A stretch of DNA of 64,000 nt from Erodium maritimum. Its lineage: Eukaryota; Streptophyta; Magnoliopsida; Geraniales; Geraniaceae. Both the position numbers and the translations under genes were made by a program. Positions 34,388-45,639 of this stretch are shown piece by piece. The stretch spans positions 47,633,039-47,697,038 of the forward strand of contig OY997590.1 of the NCBI GenBank assembly GCA_963921825.1, written 5' to 3'. Every line of letters begins with the position of its first letter. The stretch's first letter is position 1. The notes under the pieces are model-generated. The model saw only the letters and a program-made list of their open reading frames with translations, made no database searches and was not told the DNA's origin.

Positions 34388-34392
34388 TGTTT

Positions 34393-35529
34393 ATGGCTCG
34401 CGGTAAGCGGGGACGACCATCAGGAACACGGGGCCAGGCACCCATGCGAGGCCGGCGGGGACGGTCAGCAGGGGCACCAGGGAGGGTGCCGACCGTCGAG
34501 CCCGCCGACTATGCGGAGGCACAGGGTACTCCTGTCGGAGAAGACAGGAGGAGTGATGCGGGGCCGTCTGCAGGCACCCCCAGTGTTCCGCCAGTCGCGG
34601 ACCCTCCAGTGATGACTGCCCTGGATGAGCTTACCAGGACCGTTCAGAGTTTGGTGGCGATCATCGCCAGCCGAGAGTCGGCTTCGCCAGCACCAGAGGC
34701 AGCCGCAGTCCCGGTGAGGGCCGCTCAGACAGAGGATCTTACCTCCCGAGCACTACTAGATTTCCTGAAGCTCGGGATACCTGTTTTTGTCGGGGAGCCA
34801 AATCCCGACCTGGCCGAGCGATGGATAGAGCAGGTCACACGAGACTTGGACACATCGGGTGTCGAGGATGGCCGTCGGAGAGTGTCCTTCGCGGCCCATC
34901 AGCTGAGAGACAGCGCCTACCACTGGTGGGGGCTGGTGAAGGACACAGTCGGATACGACTACAGCGTATTCCAGGAGGTATTCATGGCACAGTACTTCCC
35001 CGAGTCGGCTCGGCTGGAGCGACATCGACAGTTCTTAGACCTGGAGCAAGGGGGGATGACGGTAGGAGAGTACGAGGCCAGGTTCACAGCCTTGGCCAGA
35101 TTCGCGCCTGAGATGGTGACGAGCGAGGCGAACCGTTGCCTGCGGTTCCAGGACGGACTGAGGCTGGGCATCCGGAACCAGGTTCTCGCCTTGAGGATAC
35201 GGAAGTATACCGACCTCGTGGACACCGCAGCTACAGTAGAGCAGGGCGCCAGGGATGCAGTCAGGGGCCGTGAGGTCCGACCTCGGCCGATCAGTTGGGC
35301 AGGGCCGTCAGACTCACGAGACTCGCGGAGGCAGAGGACCGCGGGATCCTTCCGACCACCGGCTCATCAGAGTGGATCGAGACAGCAGGGGTCAGTGGCA
35401 TCAGTGGGGCCAGTCGGCTCAGAGAGGAGGCCGTCATGCTTTCACTGCGGGCAGCCAGGCCACTTACAGCGAGACTGTCCGACGAGGGGAGGAACCGCGG
35501 CAGTACCAGCTACTAGCCGGATAGGCTAG
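34393..35529 (+). CDS. gag: Tekay gag
   Basis: An open frame of 378 residues from the ATG at 34393. That start was chosen because MARGKRGRP corresponds to MARGRRGRS at 54449 and because it follows the conserved double hairpin. A basic GR-rich N-terminus is followed by the retrotransposon gag domain (PVFVGEPNPDLAERWIEQVT, AAHQLRDSAYHWWGLVKDT, MAQYFPESARLERHRQFLDL, MTVGEYEARFTALARFAPEM) and a CCHC knuckle near the end (CFHCGQPGHLQRDCP). It forms the particle shell and binds RNA. A second zinc-knuckle-like and linker region lies downstream in other frames. Confidence 0.9.
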   Translation: MARGKRGRPSGTRGQAPMRGRRGRSAGAPGRVPTVEPADYAEAQGTPVGEDRRSDAGPSAGTPSVPPVADPPVMTALDELTRTVQSLVAIIASRESASPAPEAAAVPVRAAQTEDLTSRALLDFLKLGIPVFVGEPNPDLAERWIEQVTRDLDTSGVEDGRRRVSFAAHQLRDSAYHWWGLVKDTVGYDYSVFQEVFMAQYFPESARLERHRQFLDLEQGGMTVGEYEARFTALARFAPEMVTSEANRCLRFQDGLRLGIRNQVLALRIRKYTDLVDTAATVEQGARDAVRGREVRPRPISWAGPSDSRDSRRQRTAGSFRPPAHQSGSRQQGSVASVGPVGSERRPSCFHCGQPGHLQRDCPTRGGTAAVPATSRIG

Positions 35530-35863
35530 GGCTCGGGGTCAAGGGCTGACGAGATCAGCTGTTACCGATGCGGCCGGGCCGGTCACACTATGGCATGGTG
35601 CCGAGAGCAGTTGGGGGAGACATCAGTGCAGCGACCGCAGCAGTCGCAGACAGTACAGTCGCCCTCGACAGGGTCAGCAGCCGAGATCATCACGGCCGTC
35701 TACGAGCGCACCGATTCCGAGACAGCAGCAGAGTCACGGGTATTCAGCGGCCGGTGCGCCGAGTCAGAGGCAGCAGGCCTCGCAGGGGAGAGTATATGCA
35801 GTCACCGACTCCAGAGCCCCAGGACCTAGCACGTACCGTGAGACCATCCAGGGTACGTGTTTA

Positions 35864-36325
35864 TTGTATCATTTATGGGCTTTATTCCTGTTTGATACCG
35901 GGGCATCGCACTCTTTTATTTCGTCGGGTTGTGCTGAGAGGTTGGGGTTGAGCTTAGAGCCGTTGAATCCACCCCTATGCCTGGACACCCCAGTTGGGGG
36001 TGGTGCATCGTTGACTAGAGTATGTCGTGCCTGCGAGATTAGAGTCGCAGACTGTCCTTGCTCTGGTGATCTTCTCGTGTTGGGGATGACTACCTTTGAT
36101 GTGATTTTGGGTATGGATTGGCTGTCGAGGTACCGAGCCAACATCGATTGCTACAGACGACGAGTGACAGTGACAGTGGGCGGTACGAAGGTGACGTGCG
36201 TGCTGGGGAGTAAGAGTGGGGTCCTCTGTCGGCGTTGTCCGCAGAGGAGGAAGTACCGGCTGTGCAGAGCCGAGAGTTACCGAGAGTGGTATGCGAGTTC
36301 CCCGAGGTCTTTCCTGAGGAGTTGA
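35864..36325 (+). CDS. pol: Tekay protease region
   Basis: A 153-residue frame with the aspartic protease signature [13 protein letters not shown] (about 35881-35920), the [16 protein letters not shown] linker and [20 protein letters not shown] near its end. It cuts the gag-pol polyprotein in the particle. It overlaps the next pol frame by about 90 bp in another frame. Copy 1 carries only the later part of this domain (27661-27993). Confidence 0.85.
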   Translation: MYHLWALFLFDTGASHSFISSGCAERLGLSLEPLNPPLCLDTPVGGGASLTRVCRACEIRVADCPCSGDLLVLGMTTFDVILGMDWLSRYRANIDCYRRRVTVTVGGTKVTCVLGSKSGVLCRRCPQRRKYRLCRAESYREWYASSPRSFLRS

Positions 36326-39288
36326 GCGGGCTGCCACCGATTCGTGAGGTGGAGTTCGGGATTGACCTAGTGCCGGGAACGGCGGCGATATCGATGGCGC
36401 CTTACAGGTTTGCGCCGGCAGAGTTGACTGAGCTGAAGCGTCAACTGGAGGAGCTTCAGCAGAAGGGGTTTATTCGTCCGAGTGCATCGCCGTGGGGAGC
36501 ACCAGCACTCTTCGTGAAGAAGAAGAGTGGAGAGCTACGGATGTGTATAGATTACCGGAAGCTGAACCGGGTTACGGTGAAGAACCGGTACCCGATGCCG
36601 AGGATCGATGACTTGTTTGACCAGTTGAGAGGGGCGACTCACTTCTCGAAGATCGATCTGCGATCCGGTTATTATCAGTTACGAGTCCGTGAGGGGGACG
36701 TCGCAAAGACTGCATTCCGGACACGCTATGGGCATTACGAGTTCCTGGTGATGCCATTCGGACTGACGAACGCGCCAGCAGCGTTCATGGACCTGATGAA
36801 CAACATCTTCCGGCCGTACCTGGATCAGTTTGTGGTGGTGTTCGTGGACGACATCCTGATATATTCGCAGAACGAGGCGGCGCATAAGGCACATCTGAGG
36901 GTTGTTCTGACCCTACTGCGCAAGCATCAGCTATATGCCAACCGGGAGAAGTGCGAGTTCTGGCTCTCTGAGGTGAGGTTCCTCGGCCACATCGTATCCC
37001 GTGACGGTATCCTGGTCGATCCGTCGAAGATCGACGCGGTCTCGAAGTGGGCACGGCCCACGAGTGTTTTCGAGATCCGCAGCTTTCTGGGATTGGCAGG
37101 CTACTATAGGCGATTTGTCCAGGATTTTGCACGACTAGCCGCACCGATGACTCTGTTAACGCGCAAGGGTGTTGGGTTCGTGTGGACAGATGACTGTGAG
37201 CGTGCGTTCGCGGAGTTGAAGACTCGACTGACTACAGCTCCAGTGTTAGTGGTGCCCGAGCGAGGGATTGGCTATGATGTTTACTGCGATGCATCCGGAG
37301 AGGGACTAGGTTGCATGCTGATGCAGTCGGGAAGAGTTGTGGCTTATGGCTCCAGGCAGTTGAAGATACACGAGCGCAACTATCCTACCCACGACTTGGA
37401 GCTAGCAGCAGTCGTGTTTGCGCTAAAGAGCTGGCGATATTATCTGTACGGCGAGGGGTTTCAGGTGTTCTCGGATCACAAGAGTCTCAAGTACATATTT
37501 TCCCAGCGAGACCTGAACATGCGTCAGCGACGGTGGATGGAACTACTCGAGGAGTACGACTTCGAGCTACACTACCACCCAGGCAAGGCGAACGTTGTCG
37601 CCGACGCCTTGAGTAGGAAGTCGGCTCCGAGCCTCGCCAGCATATCTGTCCGAGAGTGGGGCATGATGGGGGAGCTGAGCACTTTCGGGCTTGAGCTAGA
37701 GGAGGTTACTGGTGGTGTTGCCATGTGCTCCCTAGTGGCTCAGCCCTCACTGCTTGCCCAAGTGTTGGAGGCGCAGAGGGAGGACGTCGAAGCATCAGAG
37801 ATCCGCGAGAGAGTCGTCAGGAGTGACGAGGTGGTGGGCTGGCAGGACAGTACTGATTGGGGACTACGGTACCGCGGGGGGCTGTTCGTACCAGTTAACT
37901 GTAGAGACGCCGTGTTACGAGAGGCACACCATTCGCGTCTCGCAGTGCATCCGGGGGGCACCAAGATGTACCGTGACCTCAGGAGGCACTACTGGTGGCA
38001 CGGCATGAGGAGAGCAGTCGCAGAGTTTGTGTCGAGATGCCTTGTCTGTCAGCAGGTGAAGGCAGAGCATCAGCGTCTCGCGGGATTGTTACAGCCACTA
38101 CCGATTGCTCAGTGGAAGTGGGAGCACATTACGATGGATTTCGTGTGTGGACTACCGAGATCGCCCAAGGGAAACGACGCCGTGTGGGTGGTAGTCGACC
38201 GGTTGACCAAGTCGGCCCACTTTCTGGCTATGAGGATGACAGACCCGGTCGACAAGTTGAGCAGTCTGTATATCCAGGAGATAGTGCGCCTCCACGGGGT
38301 CCCGGTGTCGATAGTGTCTGACAGGGATCCCCGCTTCACGTCCAGGTTTTGGCTGAGTCTGCAGAAGGCACTGGGGACAGAGGTCCTACTCAGCACAGCA
38401 CATCATCCTCAAACAGACGGTCAGTCTGAGCGTACCATTCAGATCTTGGAGGACATGCTGCGAGCATGTGTGCTGGATTTCAGGGGATCTTGGGAGACCC
38501 ACCTGCCATTGGCCGAGTTCGCCTACAACAACAGCTTCCAGGCCAGTATCGGGATGGCACCGTTCGAAGCATTGTATGGTAGGCCGTGTCGGTCACCAGT
38601 ATGCTGGGCAGAGGTGGGGGACAAGAGTCTGCTGGGGCCAGATCTTGTCAGAGAGACGACGGAGAAGGTCGCATTGATCCGCGATCGGTTGAGGACCGCG
38701 CAGAGCCGGCAGAAGAGTTATGCAGACAGGCGACGTCGACCTCTTGAGTTTGCAGTCGGGGATCACGTGTTCCTGAAGGTGAGCCCGAGGAAGGGGCTGG
38801 TGCGGTTCAGGCGCAGCGGGGGAAAGTTGGCTTCGAGGTACATAGGCCCGTTCCAGATCTTAGACAGAGTGGGAGCCGTGGCTTATCGTCTGGCGTTGCC
38901 ACCGCAGCTTGGGAGAGTACATAACGTCTTCCACGTATCCCAGTTGCGGCAGTACAACGCAGACCCCTCCCACGTCATCGAATGGACTGATATCGAGGTG
39001 GCTGATGATGTCTCCTATGAGGAGCAGCCGGTTCGGATCATGGACACTCGGCAGCAGATTCTGCGGGGAGGCAAGATTATCCGCTTGGTCCGAGTGCAGT
39101 GGAAGCATCACGGAGCTGAGTCGACGTGGGAACGCGAGGACGAGGTTCGCGCGAAGTATCCCGGCCTGTTCGACTCCCGAGGTACGTCTGTTTTAAATTT
39201 CGCGGACGAAATTCCTTTAAGGGGGGTAGACTGTAATAACCACTTCTGGTCAACGTCAGTCAAACCTGCGAAAAACAGGAAAATTTAA
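36235..39288 (+). CDS. pol: Tekay pol: RT, RNase H, integrase, chromodomain
   Basis: An open frame of 1,017 residues. RT covers residues ~70-290 ([35 protein letters not shown], active site [12 protein letters not shown] near 200). RNase H covers ~340-470 ([32 protein letters not shown]). Integrase follows with an HHCC zinc region ([11 protein letters not shown] to CLVCQQVK), core motifs [33 protein letters not shown] and [14 protein letters not shown]. The tail has [26 protein letters not shown] and a chromodomain-like end ([20 protein letters not shown]). The integrase-chromodomain order fits the Tekay/Del chromoviruses. The frame runs about 57 bp into the 3' LTR. Confidence 0.95.
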   Translation: MSAEEEVPAVQSRELPRVVCEFPEVFPEELSGLPPIREVEFGIDLVPGTAAISMAPYRFAPAELTELKRQLEELQQKGFIRPSASPWGAPALFVKKKSGELRMCIDYRKLNRVTVKNRYPMPRIDDLFDQLRGATHFSKIDLRSGYYQLRVREGDVAKTAFRTRYGHYEFLVMPFGLTNAPAAFMDLMNNIFRPYLDQFVVVFVDDILIYSQNEAAHKAHLRVVLTLLRKHQLYANREKCEFWLSEVRFLGHIVSRDGILVDPSKIDAVSKWARPTSVFEIRSFLGLAGYYRRFVQDFARLAAPMTLLTRKGVGFVWTDDCERAFAELKTRLTTAPVLVVPERGIGYDVYCDASGEGLGCMLMQSGRVVAYGSRQLKIHERNYPTHDLELAAVVFALKSWRYYLYGEGFQVFSDHKSLKYIFSQRDLNMRQRRWMELLEEYDFELHYHPGKANVVADALSRKSAPSLASISVREWGMMGELSTFGLELEEVTGGVAMCSLVAQPSLLAQVLEAQREDVEASEIRERVVRSDEVVGWQDSTDWGLRYRGGLFVPVNCRDAVLREAHHSRLAVHPGGTKMYRDLRRHYWWHGMRRAVAEFVSRCLVCQQVKAEHQRLAGLLQPLPIAQWKWEHITMDFVCGLPRSPKGNDAVWVVVDRLTKSAHFLAMRMTDPVDKLSSLYIQEIVRLHGVPVSIVSDRDPRFTSRFWLSLQKALGTEVLLSTAHHPQTDGQSERTIQILEDMLRACVLDFRGSWETHLPLAEFAYNNSFQASIGMAPFEALYGRPCRSPVCWAEVGDKSLLGPDLVRETTEKVALIRDRLRTAQSRQKSYADRRRRPLEFAVGDHVFLKVSPRKGLVRFRRSGGKLASRYIGPFQILDRVGAVAYRLALPPQLGRVHNVFHVSQLRQYNADPSHVIEWTDIEVADDVSYEEQPVRIMDTRQQILRGGKIIRLVRVQWKHHGAESTWEREDEVRAKYPGLFDSRGTSVLNFADEIPLRGVDCNNHFWSTSVKPAKNRKI

Positions 39289-42051
39289 AAATTTTAAGAC
39301 AGACACTTAACTTAACTTAAATTGACCCCGAGGGTCATGCCGGACTTAAGTTGACCCCGTTATCGACTAAAATGAGTTACGGGGGACTCAGGGCAACTTT
39401 CTGGTCAATTTGGGAAAGATTGATTCTTCGCTGGAAAAGTCACCCGAGCGACGTTTTGGTCCATTCGAGGACCGTTTTGGACCCGAAAAGCTTAGCCGTC
39501 GTCGTAGCGGTCTTAGTTGGGCCGTTTCCTTGAAGCCCGTCCAGTTTAAAAATTTCTTGGGAAAAGTGCCCGTTGGGGGCCCGAAACGTCCGTTTTTCGC
39601 GAATCTGATTGGAAAATATCAACTAGATATTTTCCAAAAGGTGTGGGACCCACCTTGACACATGTCCTAAATGTGGTGGTGTTAGTTTTGGGGGGAAAAT
39701 GGGTGGTTGTGGTGTGTTGGCCGAACATGGGTAAAAGGGGGGAGTTTTTGGAGTTAGTTGTTAGTTTTAATTAAATTAGAAAGAAGAAGAGAGGTTTTAG
39801 AGAGAGAAGAAGAAGGAGAAGAAGAGAGAAGAAAGGAAGTGGAGTTAGGGTTTGATTTTCAACCCTTGGATCGATTCGAAGCAAGGAGCAAATCTCTTCC
39901 CCTCGTCTTCCTCTCGAGTAAGCACTAACCCGATTCTCGTTTCGTTTATTTTCTTGAAAGCTAGGGTTTGAGTTTTAAACTAATACTTAGGGTTGTGTAG
40001 AGTTTGGGAGGTGTTGGAGACGTTTTAGAGGTGTTGGGGGTGTAAGGGCACGTTTTCCGGTGACCGGAGGCTCGGGAGGAGCTCCGGCCACCGTGGGTGG
40101 TGGCCGGCCGGCCATGTGGTGGCTGGCCGGAGGTGGCAGCAGCCACCACTTGGTGGCCGAGCCCCTCCCTCAAACCCTAGGGCACGGCCAAGCCCTTTGG
40201 GTGGGGCCCACGTGCTCGGTTGTTCGTGTTTTAATTACTCGGGTAGTTTAAAACGTTCCCCGGACCACTTTTTCCTAATCGAATCGAAATTTGGAATTAA
40301 TTTGGAGAAGTTGTAATTAACGGGTTTTGGGAAACTTTAAACGTTAATTAATTGACTTAGAAGTCGGAATTCAATTCCGTCAAGTGCGTTGGGTTCCTTG
40401 AAATATTCTAAGACCGTAGAAACGAAAACGGGGGCTTTTGGAGCCCCGGAAGGCAATTAACGAAAACCGGGCAGATTCGCCATGTCGGGCGAATCTGGCC
40501 CTTACGGGTCCTTTATCGGCAATATCGAGTAATTGGGAAGTTTGGGAGTGATCGGCATTGTCGGGGTTACGTTTGGGCGTTAAGTTTATTAATTTTCGGT
40601 TTATTCGTACTAGTTTAAAAGTACTTTGAATTTGTGTTCTTTTAGATCGTGCTACGGACCGAGGCAAAGGGAAGCTCGGCGAGTGAGTGGGTGTACTTCG
40701 GGTGTTGTTGGAGCGCTTTTGGATTTATCTACGAGGTAGGGAAAAGTAGCCGGATCTCGGCCCTGATTAGGGAAAGTTAATAGTAGAATTGCATGTGACA
40801 CCGGGGTGTCGTGGGTTGAGTAGATTTATTTAATTATTAGAAAAGCATGATACGGGATTGTAGCGTTTAAGAGAAAAGCATGTGACACTTAGTAGTGTCG
40901 TAGGAACAGAGAACTTAGCGATAATTGAATTACTGGAGGCATATGACCATGCCCGGAGGTTGTTTGTGAAACTAGTGATTTTAGGACCGTTGGAGGCATC
41001 GAGTATGCCGGAGGTTGGCGTGCGTTTTATTTAAATTGTTGAGTTTGGGTGGCCTTGAGAGCCCGTATTTAATTGTTGAGTTTGGGTGGCCTTGAGAGCC
41101 CGTATTTAATTGTTGAGTTTGGGTGGCCTTGAGAGCCCGTGTTATTTATTGTTGAGTCTGGGTGGCCATGAGAGCCGTGTATTTAATTTGGTGTCTTGAG
41201 TGGCAGTGAGTGCCCGTGGGGTTGTTGAACCCGAGTCTTGACTGTTGAGGTGTCTTGAGTGGTCTTGAGTGCCTGTGTGATTGAACTTGCCTGTGATTGT
41301 GATTGTGGTTACTTGGGGTGGTGAGTTCTAAAGGTCGACAGCCTGATCCGACTTAGTGTCGATGAATTGCGAGTTCTAAAGGTCGACAGCCTGATCCGAC
41401 TTAGTGTCGATGAATTGCGAGTTTGAAAGGTCGACAGCCTGATCCGACTTCGTGTCGAGGAATTGCGATAGGTCGAACCCTGACCTGATTGAGATTGGTT
41501 ACTGAGCAGCTGGTGTGCGATCCTTTGTGATCTTGTTTGGCGTTGTGTAGTCTTTCTGTCGTGTCCTTGAGGAGGTCGTCGATAGTTGTGTCGGGTTTAC
41601 ACTGTTTTTATCGAGTGTCGAGTCTGTTGAGGAAGGTGACGGGTTGTGGGTCAGTTGAGTATTTGAGTTGGGGACGGTAGTCCCGGTGTTGGGTTTGGTT
41701 TTAGTGTTACTGGCTTTTTCTGCTAATTATGCCATAGTCAGTCTGTTATCCGTGGAGGTGAGCGAACGCTCACCCCTAGCTGCTTTTCCTACAGGTACTG
41801 ATCACCGGACGGACTAGGTTAGCTCTTGAAGTTCATGGAGCTTGGAGTGGAGTCTGGTCTTTACTTTCTGTCGAGTCTAGTGACGGATGTTGTACCTTGT
41901 CCATTTGTTGGGGGCGTTTTTGTGTTGTAAATACTATTATTATTTTGAGAAGTAAATGGAAATGTCAGAGCTTTTATTCAAACAGGTTCAAGTGTTTATG
42001 CTTTAAAATATTCGCGTCCCGAGTTCGGTTCTCTGAAATTGGGGCGTGACA
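39232..42051 (+). repeat. Full Tekay LTR 2 (shared)
   Basis: 2,820 bp, the same length as LTR 1 and, in the stretches I compared, identical except A at 31418 against G at 39750. A polypurine tract lies before it and a primer site after it (42052), so it too joins two copies. Confidence 0.95.
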
Positions 42052-43423
42052 GCTTGGTATCAGAGCTCGAGGTTTCAAACCTCGGACTGTCCGTCACTTA
42101 GGGGGGAGAGTCGAGTCGGTGTAGACCCGTCATGTCTTGAGCCTTGTTTGTGTTTGTGCGTATGTTACAGTATTTTGTTGCTGGCATACTGATTGTGTGT
42201 GATTGCGTGAACTGTTTTTAACTGTCGCGGGTCGACTCAGGAGCGCTCCTGTAGTCGAACGTGACGGTGTTGATGTCAAGTCGGTACAACGTGGTTCGGG
42301 GACGCCTGAACCGGGTTGTAACTACGTGATGTCAAGGAACGAAGTTTTAAAATGAAAGGGTGAAGGTTTTAAAATTGTTGGCCCTGTTGGCATGTCTTGA
42401 ACTTGATTGGCCCTATGGGCGTATGTTTGATTTTGGTTGGCCCGGTGGGCAAGGTTCGATTTTGATTGGCCCGGTGAACGGGGGTCGTCGTGTTGTGTGG
42501 GTTGGTTTGCCGTCGCTTGTTTGGTGCACGTCGGTGCGGTCTCGTTGAGGTCTCGTTTACTAATGCTAGTTTATAAAGTACGTTTAGCTTGAGCGGTGTA
42601 GCGCTTTAGTGATAAGCACGTTAGTGCAAGCTTAAGCGGGTGGACGTTAGTGCTTTTGTACTGTCGTTTTTATTTAAGTTCGCAAACTGAACGTTTGCGT
42701 GTATCCGTGCAGAGGATACTGTTTATGGCTCGCGGTAAGCGGGGACGACCATCAGGAACACGGGGCCAGGCACCCATGCGAGGCCGGCGGGGACGGTCAG
42801 CAGGGGCACCAGGGAGGGTGCCGACCGTCGAGCCCGCCGACTATGCGGAGGCACAGGGTACTCCTGTCGGAGAAGACAGGAGGAGTGATGCGGGGCCGTC
42901 TGCAGGCACCCCCAGTGTTCCGCCAGTCGCGGACCCTCCAGTGATGACTGCCCTGGATGAGCTTACCAGGACCGTTCAGAGTTTGGTGGCGATCATCGCC
43001 AGCCGAGAGTCGGCTTCGCCAGCACCAGAGGCAGCCGCAGTCCCGGTGAGGGCCGCTCAGACAGAGGATCTTACCTCCCGAGCACTACTAGATTTCCTGA
43101 AGCTCGGGATACCTGTTTTTGTCGGGGAGCCAAATCCCGACCTGGCCGAGCGATGGATAGAGCAGGTCACACGAGACTTGGACACATCGGGTGTCGAGGA
43201 TGGCCGTCGGAGAGTGTCCTTCGCGGCCCATCAGCTGAGAGACAGCGCCTACCACTGGTGGGGGCTGGTGAAGGACACAGTCGGATACGACTACAGCGTA
43301 TTCCAGGAGGTATTCATGGCACAGTACTTCCCCGAGTCGGCTCGGCTGGAGCGACATCGACAGTTCTTAGACCTGGAGCAAGGGGGGATGACGGTAGGAG
43401 AGTACGAGGCCAGGTTCACAGCC
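42052..43423 (+). mobile_element. Tekay leader and partial gag (array copy 3)
   Basis: It repeats 33720-35091: primer site, the hairpin at 42232-42258, the double hairpin at 42682-42719, gag ATG at 42725 and gag up to about GEYEARFTA. LINE RNase H sequence follows at 43424. There is no pol and no 3' LTR. Confidence 0.9.
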
Positions 43424-43889
43424 ACCACCGTCAAATTGGCTTTCCCTGAATGTAGATGGAGTTGTCTTTTCCGATTCGCATCAGTTAGGGTGGAGTATTC
43501 TTTGCATTGATAGGGCACAGGTTGTTAAAGACCTAAGTTGTGTTTTCCGGGGGTGGGGGGTGGCCCCGAACATGGCAGAAGCAGTTATGATTCAACATGG
43601 TCTATCTTGGGTCCGAGAATCAGGGCGGTCGAAGGTTATTATTCGAAGAGACACCCAAAATGTGGTGAGGATGACTGTAAGATATATTCCTCTATTCTCA
43701 CTAGTGGGCTGGGCTGTTAAAAACTGTCGGTCCATTATTTCTTCGCCCGAGGATGTTAAACTCGAGTTCATTCCTAGAACTAAAAACGGGGCTGCTCATT
43801 GTCTTGCAGGAGAAGCTCGTTCTATGTCGGTTCTAACATGGTATGGCTTTTTCATTACAAAGGCATTTCTATGTATTTTGAGACAATTG
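43424..43889 (+). pseudogene. LINE ORF2 C-terminal RNase H domain
   Basis: An RVT_3-type RNase H from a plant LINE. It reads PPPSNWLSLNVDGVVFSDS, then MAEAVMIQHGLSWVRESGRS, IIRRDTQN, SIISSPEDVKLEFIPRTKNG and AAHCLAGEARSM. The Asp (NVDG), Glu (MAEA) and Asp (RRDT) of the catalytic set are visible. The block from 43560 to 43895 is one open frame to a TAA. It closely matches the minus-strand RNase H at 61423-61900. With 26652-27367 it probably formed one LINE, now split by the Tekay array, with the zf-RVT to RNase H linker not found on either side. Confidence 0.85.
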
Positions 43890-43898
43890 AAATAATAA

Positions 43899-45477
43899 GG
43901 GTTATTATCATCCGAGTACCCTAAAAATACTTTGTTTTCATCCGAGTACCCTAAAAATACTTTGTGACAGATAAGTACCCAAACGAAACATTGTGTTTCA
44001 AATCAGTACCCGCCGTTAGTTTTCCATCCATTTTGGATGGAAAATGGTCATGTGCCTGGCACATGACCCCAATTTTTTTTAAATGACAACACTACCCTTT
44101 GCTCCATTAAAACCCTAAATTACATTCCTCTTCATTTACTTTACTTCATCTGTTATTCAAAACCTCTCTACCTCAAACCCAAACACCACAGCAGAGGAGA
44201 AAGCTGGCGGAGGAGGAGCTCGACGTCGGAGGTCCTCTGTTCTTAGTCTGCAACCAGATCTACGCTTCGACCTCCTTGAGGTCCTCCGGCGTACATTTTA
44301 TCTGGTTGCAGATATGCATTTTCCATCCAAACTGATTTGTATCTGCTTCCGACCTCCGGGCCTAATTGATTTGTGTTTCAGATATGCATTTTATCTTGGT
44401 TTGTTCATTTGCGGGAAGAGTATTGATGGAGGTTGCTTGCAATTTTTTGTGGGTTTGTTCGCTTTCAAATTTTATTTTGGTAAAATTGGGGTAAGTTTGG
44501 GAGAGGAGTTATGGAGGATGAAGAGAAGAAGAATAGCGGCGATGGAGTTCTCTGCAAATCTGCATTTCAGATAAATTAATTTTTATAAAAGTTGAAATGA
44601 AAGTTCTCTGCAGATCTGGATTAATGGTGGCGATGGAAACCGAAATTAGGATAGTAAAAATATAAGTTAAAGAAAAAATCAGTGTTTTTTATAAAATAAA
44701 AAACTAAAATAAAAATTGATTTTATAAAATAAAACTGATTTTTTGAAATTAGAATCTGATTTTTAATATTTAAATAAAACAAAATAAAAACTGAATTTTG
44801 TAAAACAAAAACTGATTTTTTTTTAAATAAAAATTGATTTTATAAAATAAAACTGATTTTTTAAAAAAACTAAAATCTGATTTTAAATATAAAAACTGAT
44901 TTTTCAAAAATAAAACTGATTTACAAAAACAAATTCCGAATTTTGTAAAACATAAAACTGGATTTTTTTGAAATAAAAACTGATTTTATATAATAAAACT
45001 GATTTGAAACTAAAAATTTATTTTTAAAAATAAAAATTGATTTTTTTAAAAAATAAAATCTGATTTTTAAAAATAAAAACTAATTTTAAAAATATAAAAG
45101 CTAAATTTTTAAAAATAAAACTTGATATCTAAAAAAAAAATTAATTTTTAAAATAAAAACTAATTTGAAAAAAAAATCTGATTTTTTAAAGAATGAACTG
45201 ATTTTTTAAAAATAAAAAACTGATTTATATAAAATAAATAAATAAAAAGAAATTTTGAAATTAAGTGACATGGGTTTGAAAATTTGAGTGTTGGGGAGGG
45301 GTATTTTGGACTTTTTAACGTTTTGGATGGAAAAATGGATGGAAATCAGACAGAAACTAACGGCGGGTACTGATTTGAAACACAATGTTTCGTTTGGGTA
45401 CTTATCTGTCACAAAGTATTTTTAGGGTACTCGGATGAAAACAAAGTATTTTTAGGGTTCTCGGATAATAATAACCC
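43899..45477. mobile_element. Non-autonomous Mutator-like element
   Basis: 1,579 bp with terminal inverted repeats of about 125 bp (GGGTTATTATCATCCGAGTA at the left, the complement of CTCGGATAATAATAACCC at the right), including two ATCCGAGTACCCTAAAAATA units on each side. A perfect 9-bp duplication, AAATAATAA, flanks it (43890-43898 and 45478-45486), as Mutator-type transposases make. It landed at the stop codon of the LINE RNase H. Inside are a GC-richer segment (about 44100-44300, with a GGAGGAGGAGCTCGACGTCG stretch), an unrecognised 86-codon frame at 44314-44574 and an AT-rich tandem block. No transposase is visible. Confidence 0.85.
44640..45240. repeat. AT-rich CTGATTTT-type tandem repeat
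   Basis: Some 25 or more imperfect units of the form AAATAAAAACTGATTTTT, 20-30 bp each, fill the middle of the Mutator-like element. Units vary by slippage of A and T runs. No coding sequence. Confidence 0.75.
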
Positions 45478-45486
45478 AAATAATAA

Positions 45487-45639
45487 ATCTAAGTCTCTAC
45501 GTTTAAAAAAATTGACATTGTCTGATTATTACTTGGATTTGATTGTATACAAATTGTTTCATAATCATTTTTCGATCAAATAACGGGCTATAATATATTG
45601 AGACAATTAGTTGAATTTAAAGATTATATAACGCTATTA
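45487..45639. other. Unassigned AT-rich flank
   Basis: About 150 bp between two DNA elements. It may include the tail of the LINE 3' UTR. I see no other feature. Confidence 0.3.

Larger units (their letters stand above)
33720..34392 (+). promoter_or_regulatory. Tekay primer site and structured 5' leader
   Basis: The primer site GCTTGGTATCAGAGCTCGAG begins at 33720. The 670-bp leader holds a 27-nt self-complementary hairpin (33900-33926), about four GGCCC-type tandem units (34036-34150), and two adjacent hairpins (34350-34366 and 34369-34387) that end six bases before the gag ATG. All three structures recur in the other Tekay leaders of the window. Roles in RNA dimerisation, packaging or gag initiation are inference from position. 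Confidence 0.75.
27368..43423 (+). mobile_element. Tekay/Del-like gypsy tandem array
   Basis: A head-to-tail array of one chromovirus family sharing LTRs. In order: LTR piece (27368-27657), pol (27660-30899), full LTR (30900-33719), leader, gag and pol (33720-39231), full LTR (39232-42051), leader and partial gag (42052-43423). The period is exactly 8,332 bp. The two pol frames translate identically over 1,017 residues, and I saw one base difference between the two full LTRs. The middle unit looks nearly whole, with perhaps two or three breaks; the outer members are incomplete. Very recent. Confidence 0.9.

Noticed and set aside
44314-44574. 86-codon frame in the Mutator-like element as a gene
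   Set aside because: No recognised domain, no codon evidence; kept only as a possible captured fragment.
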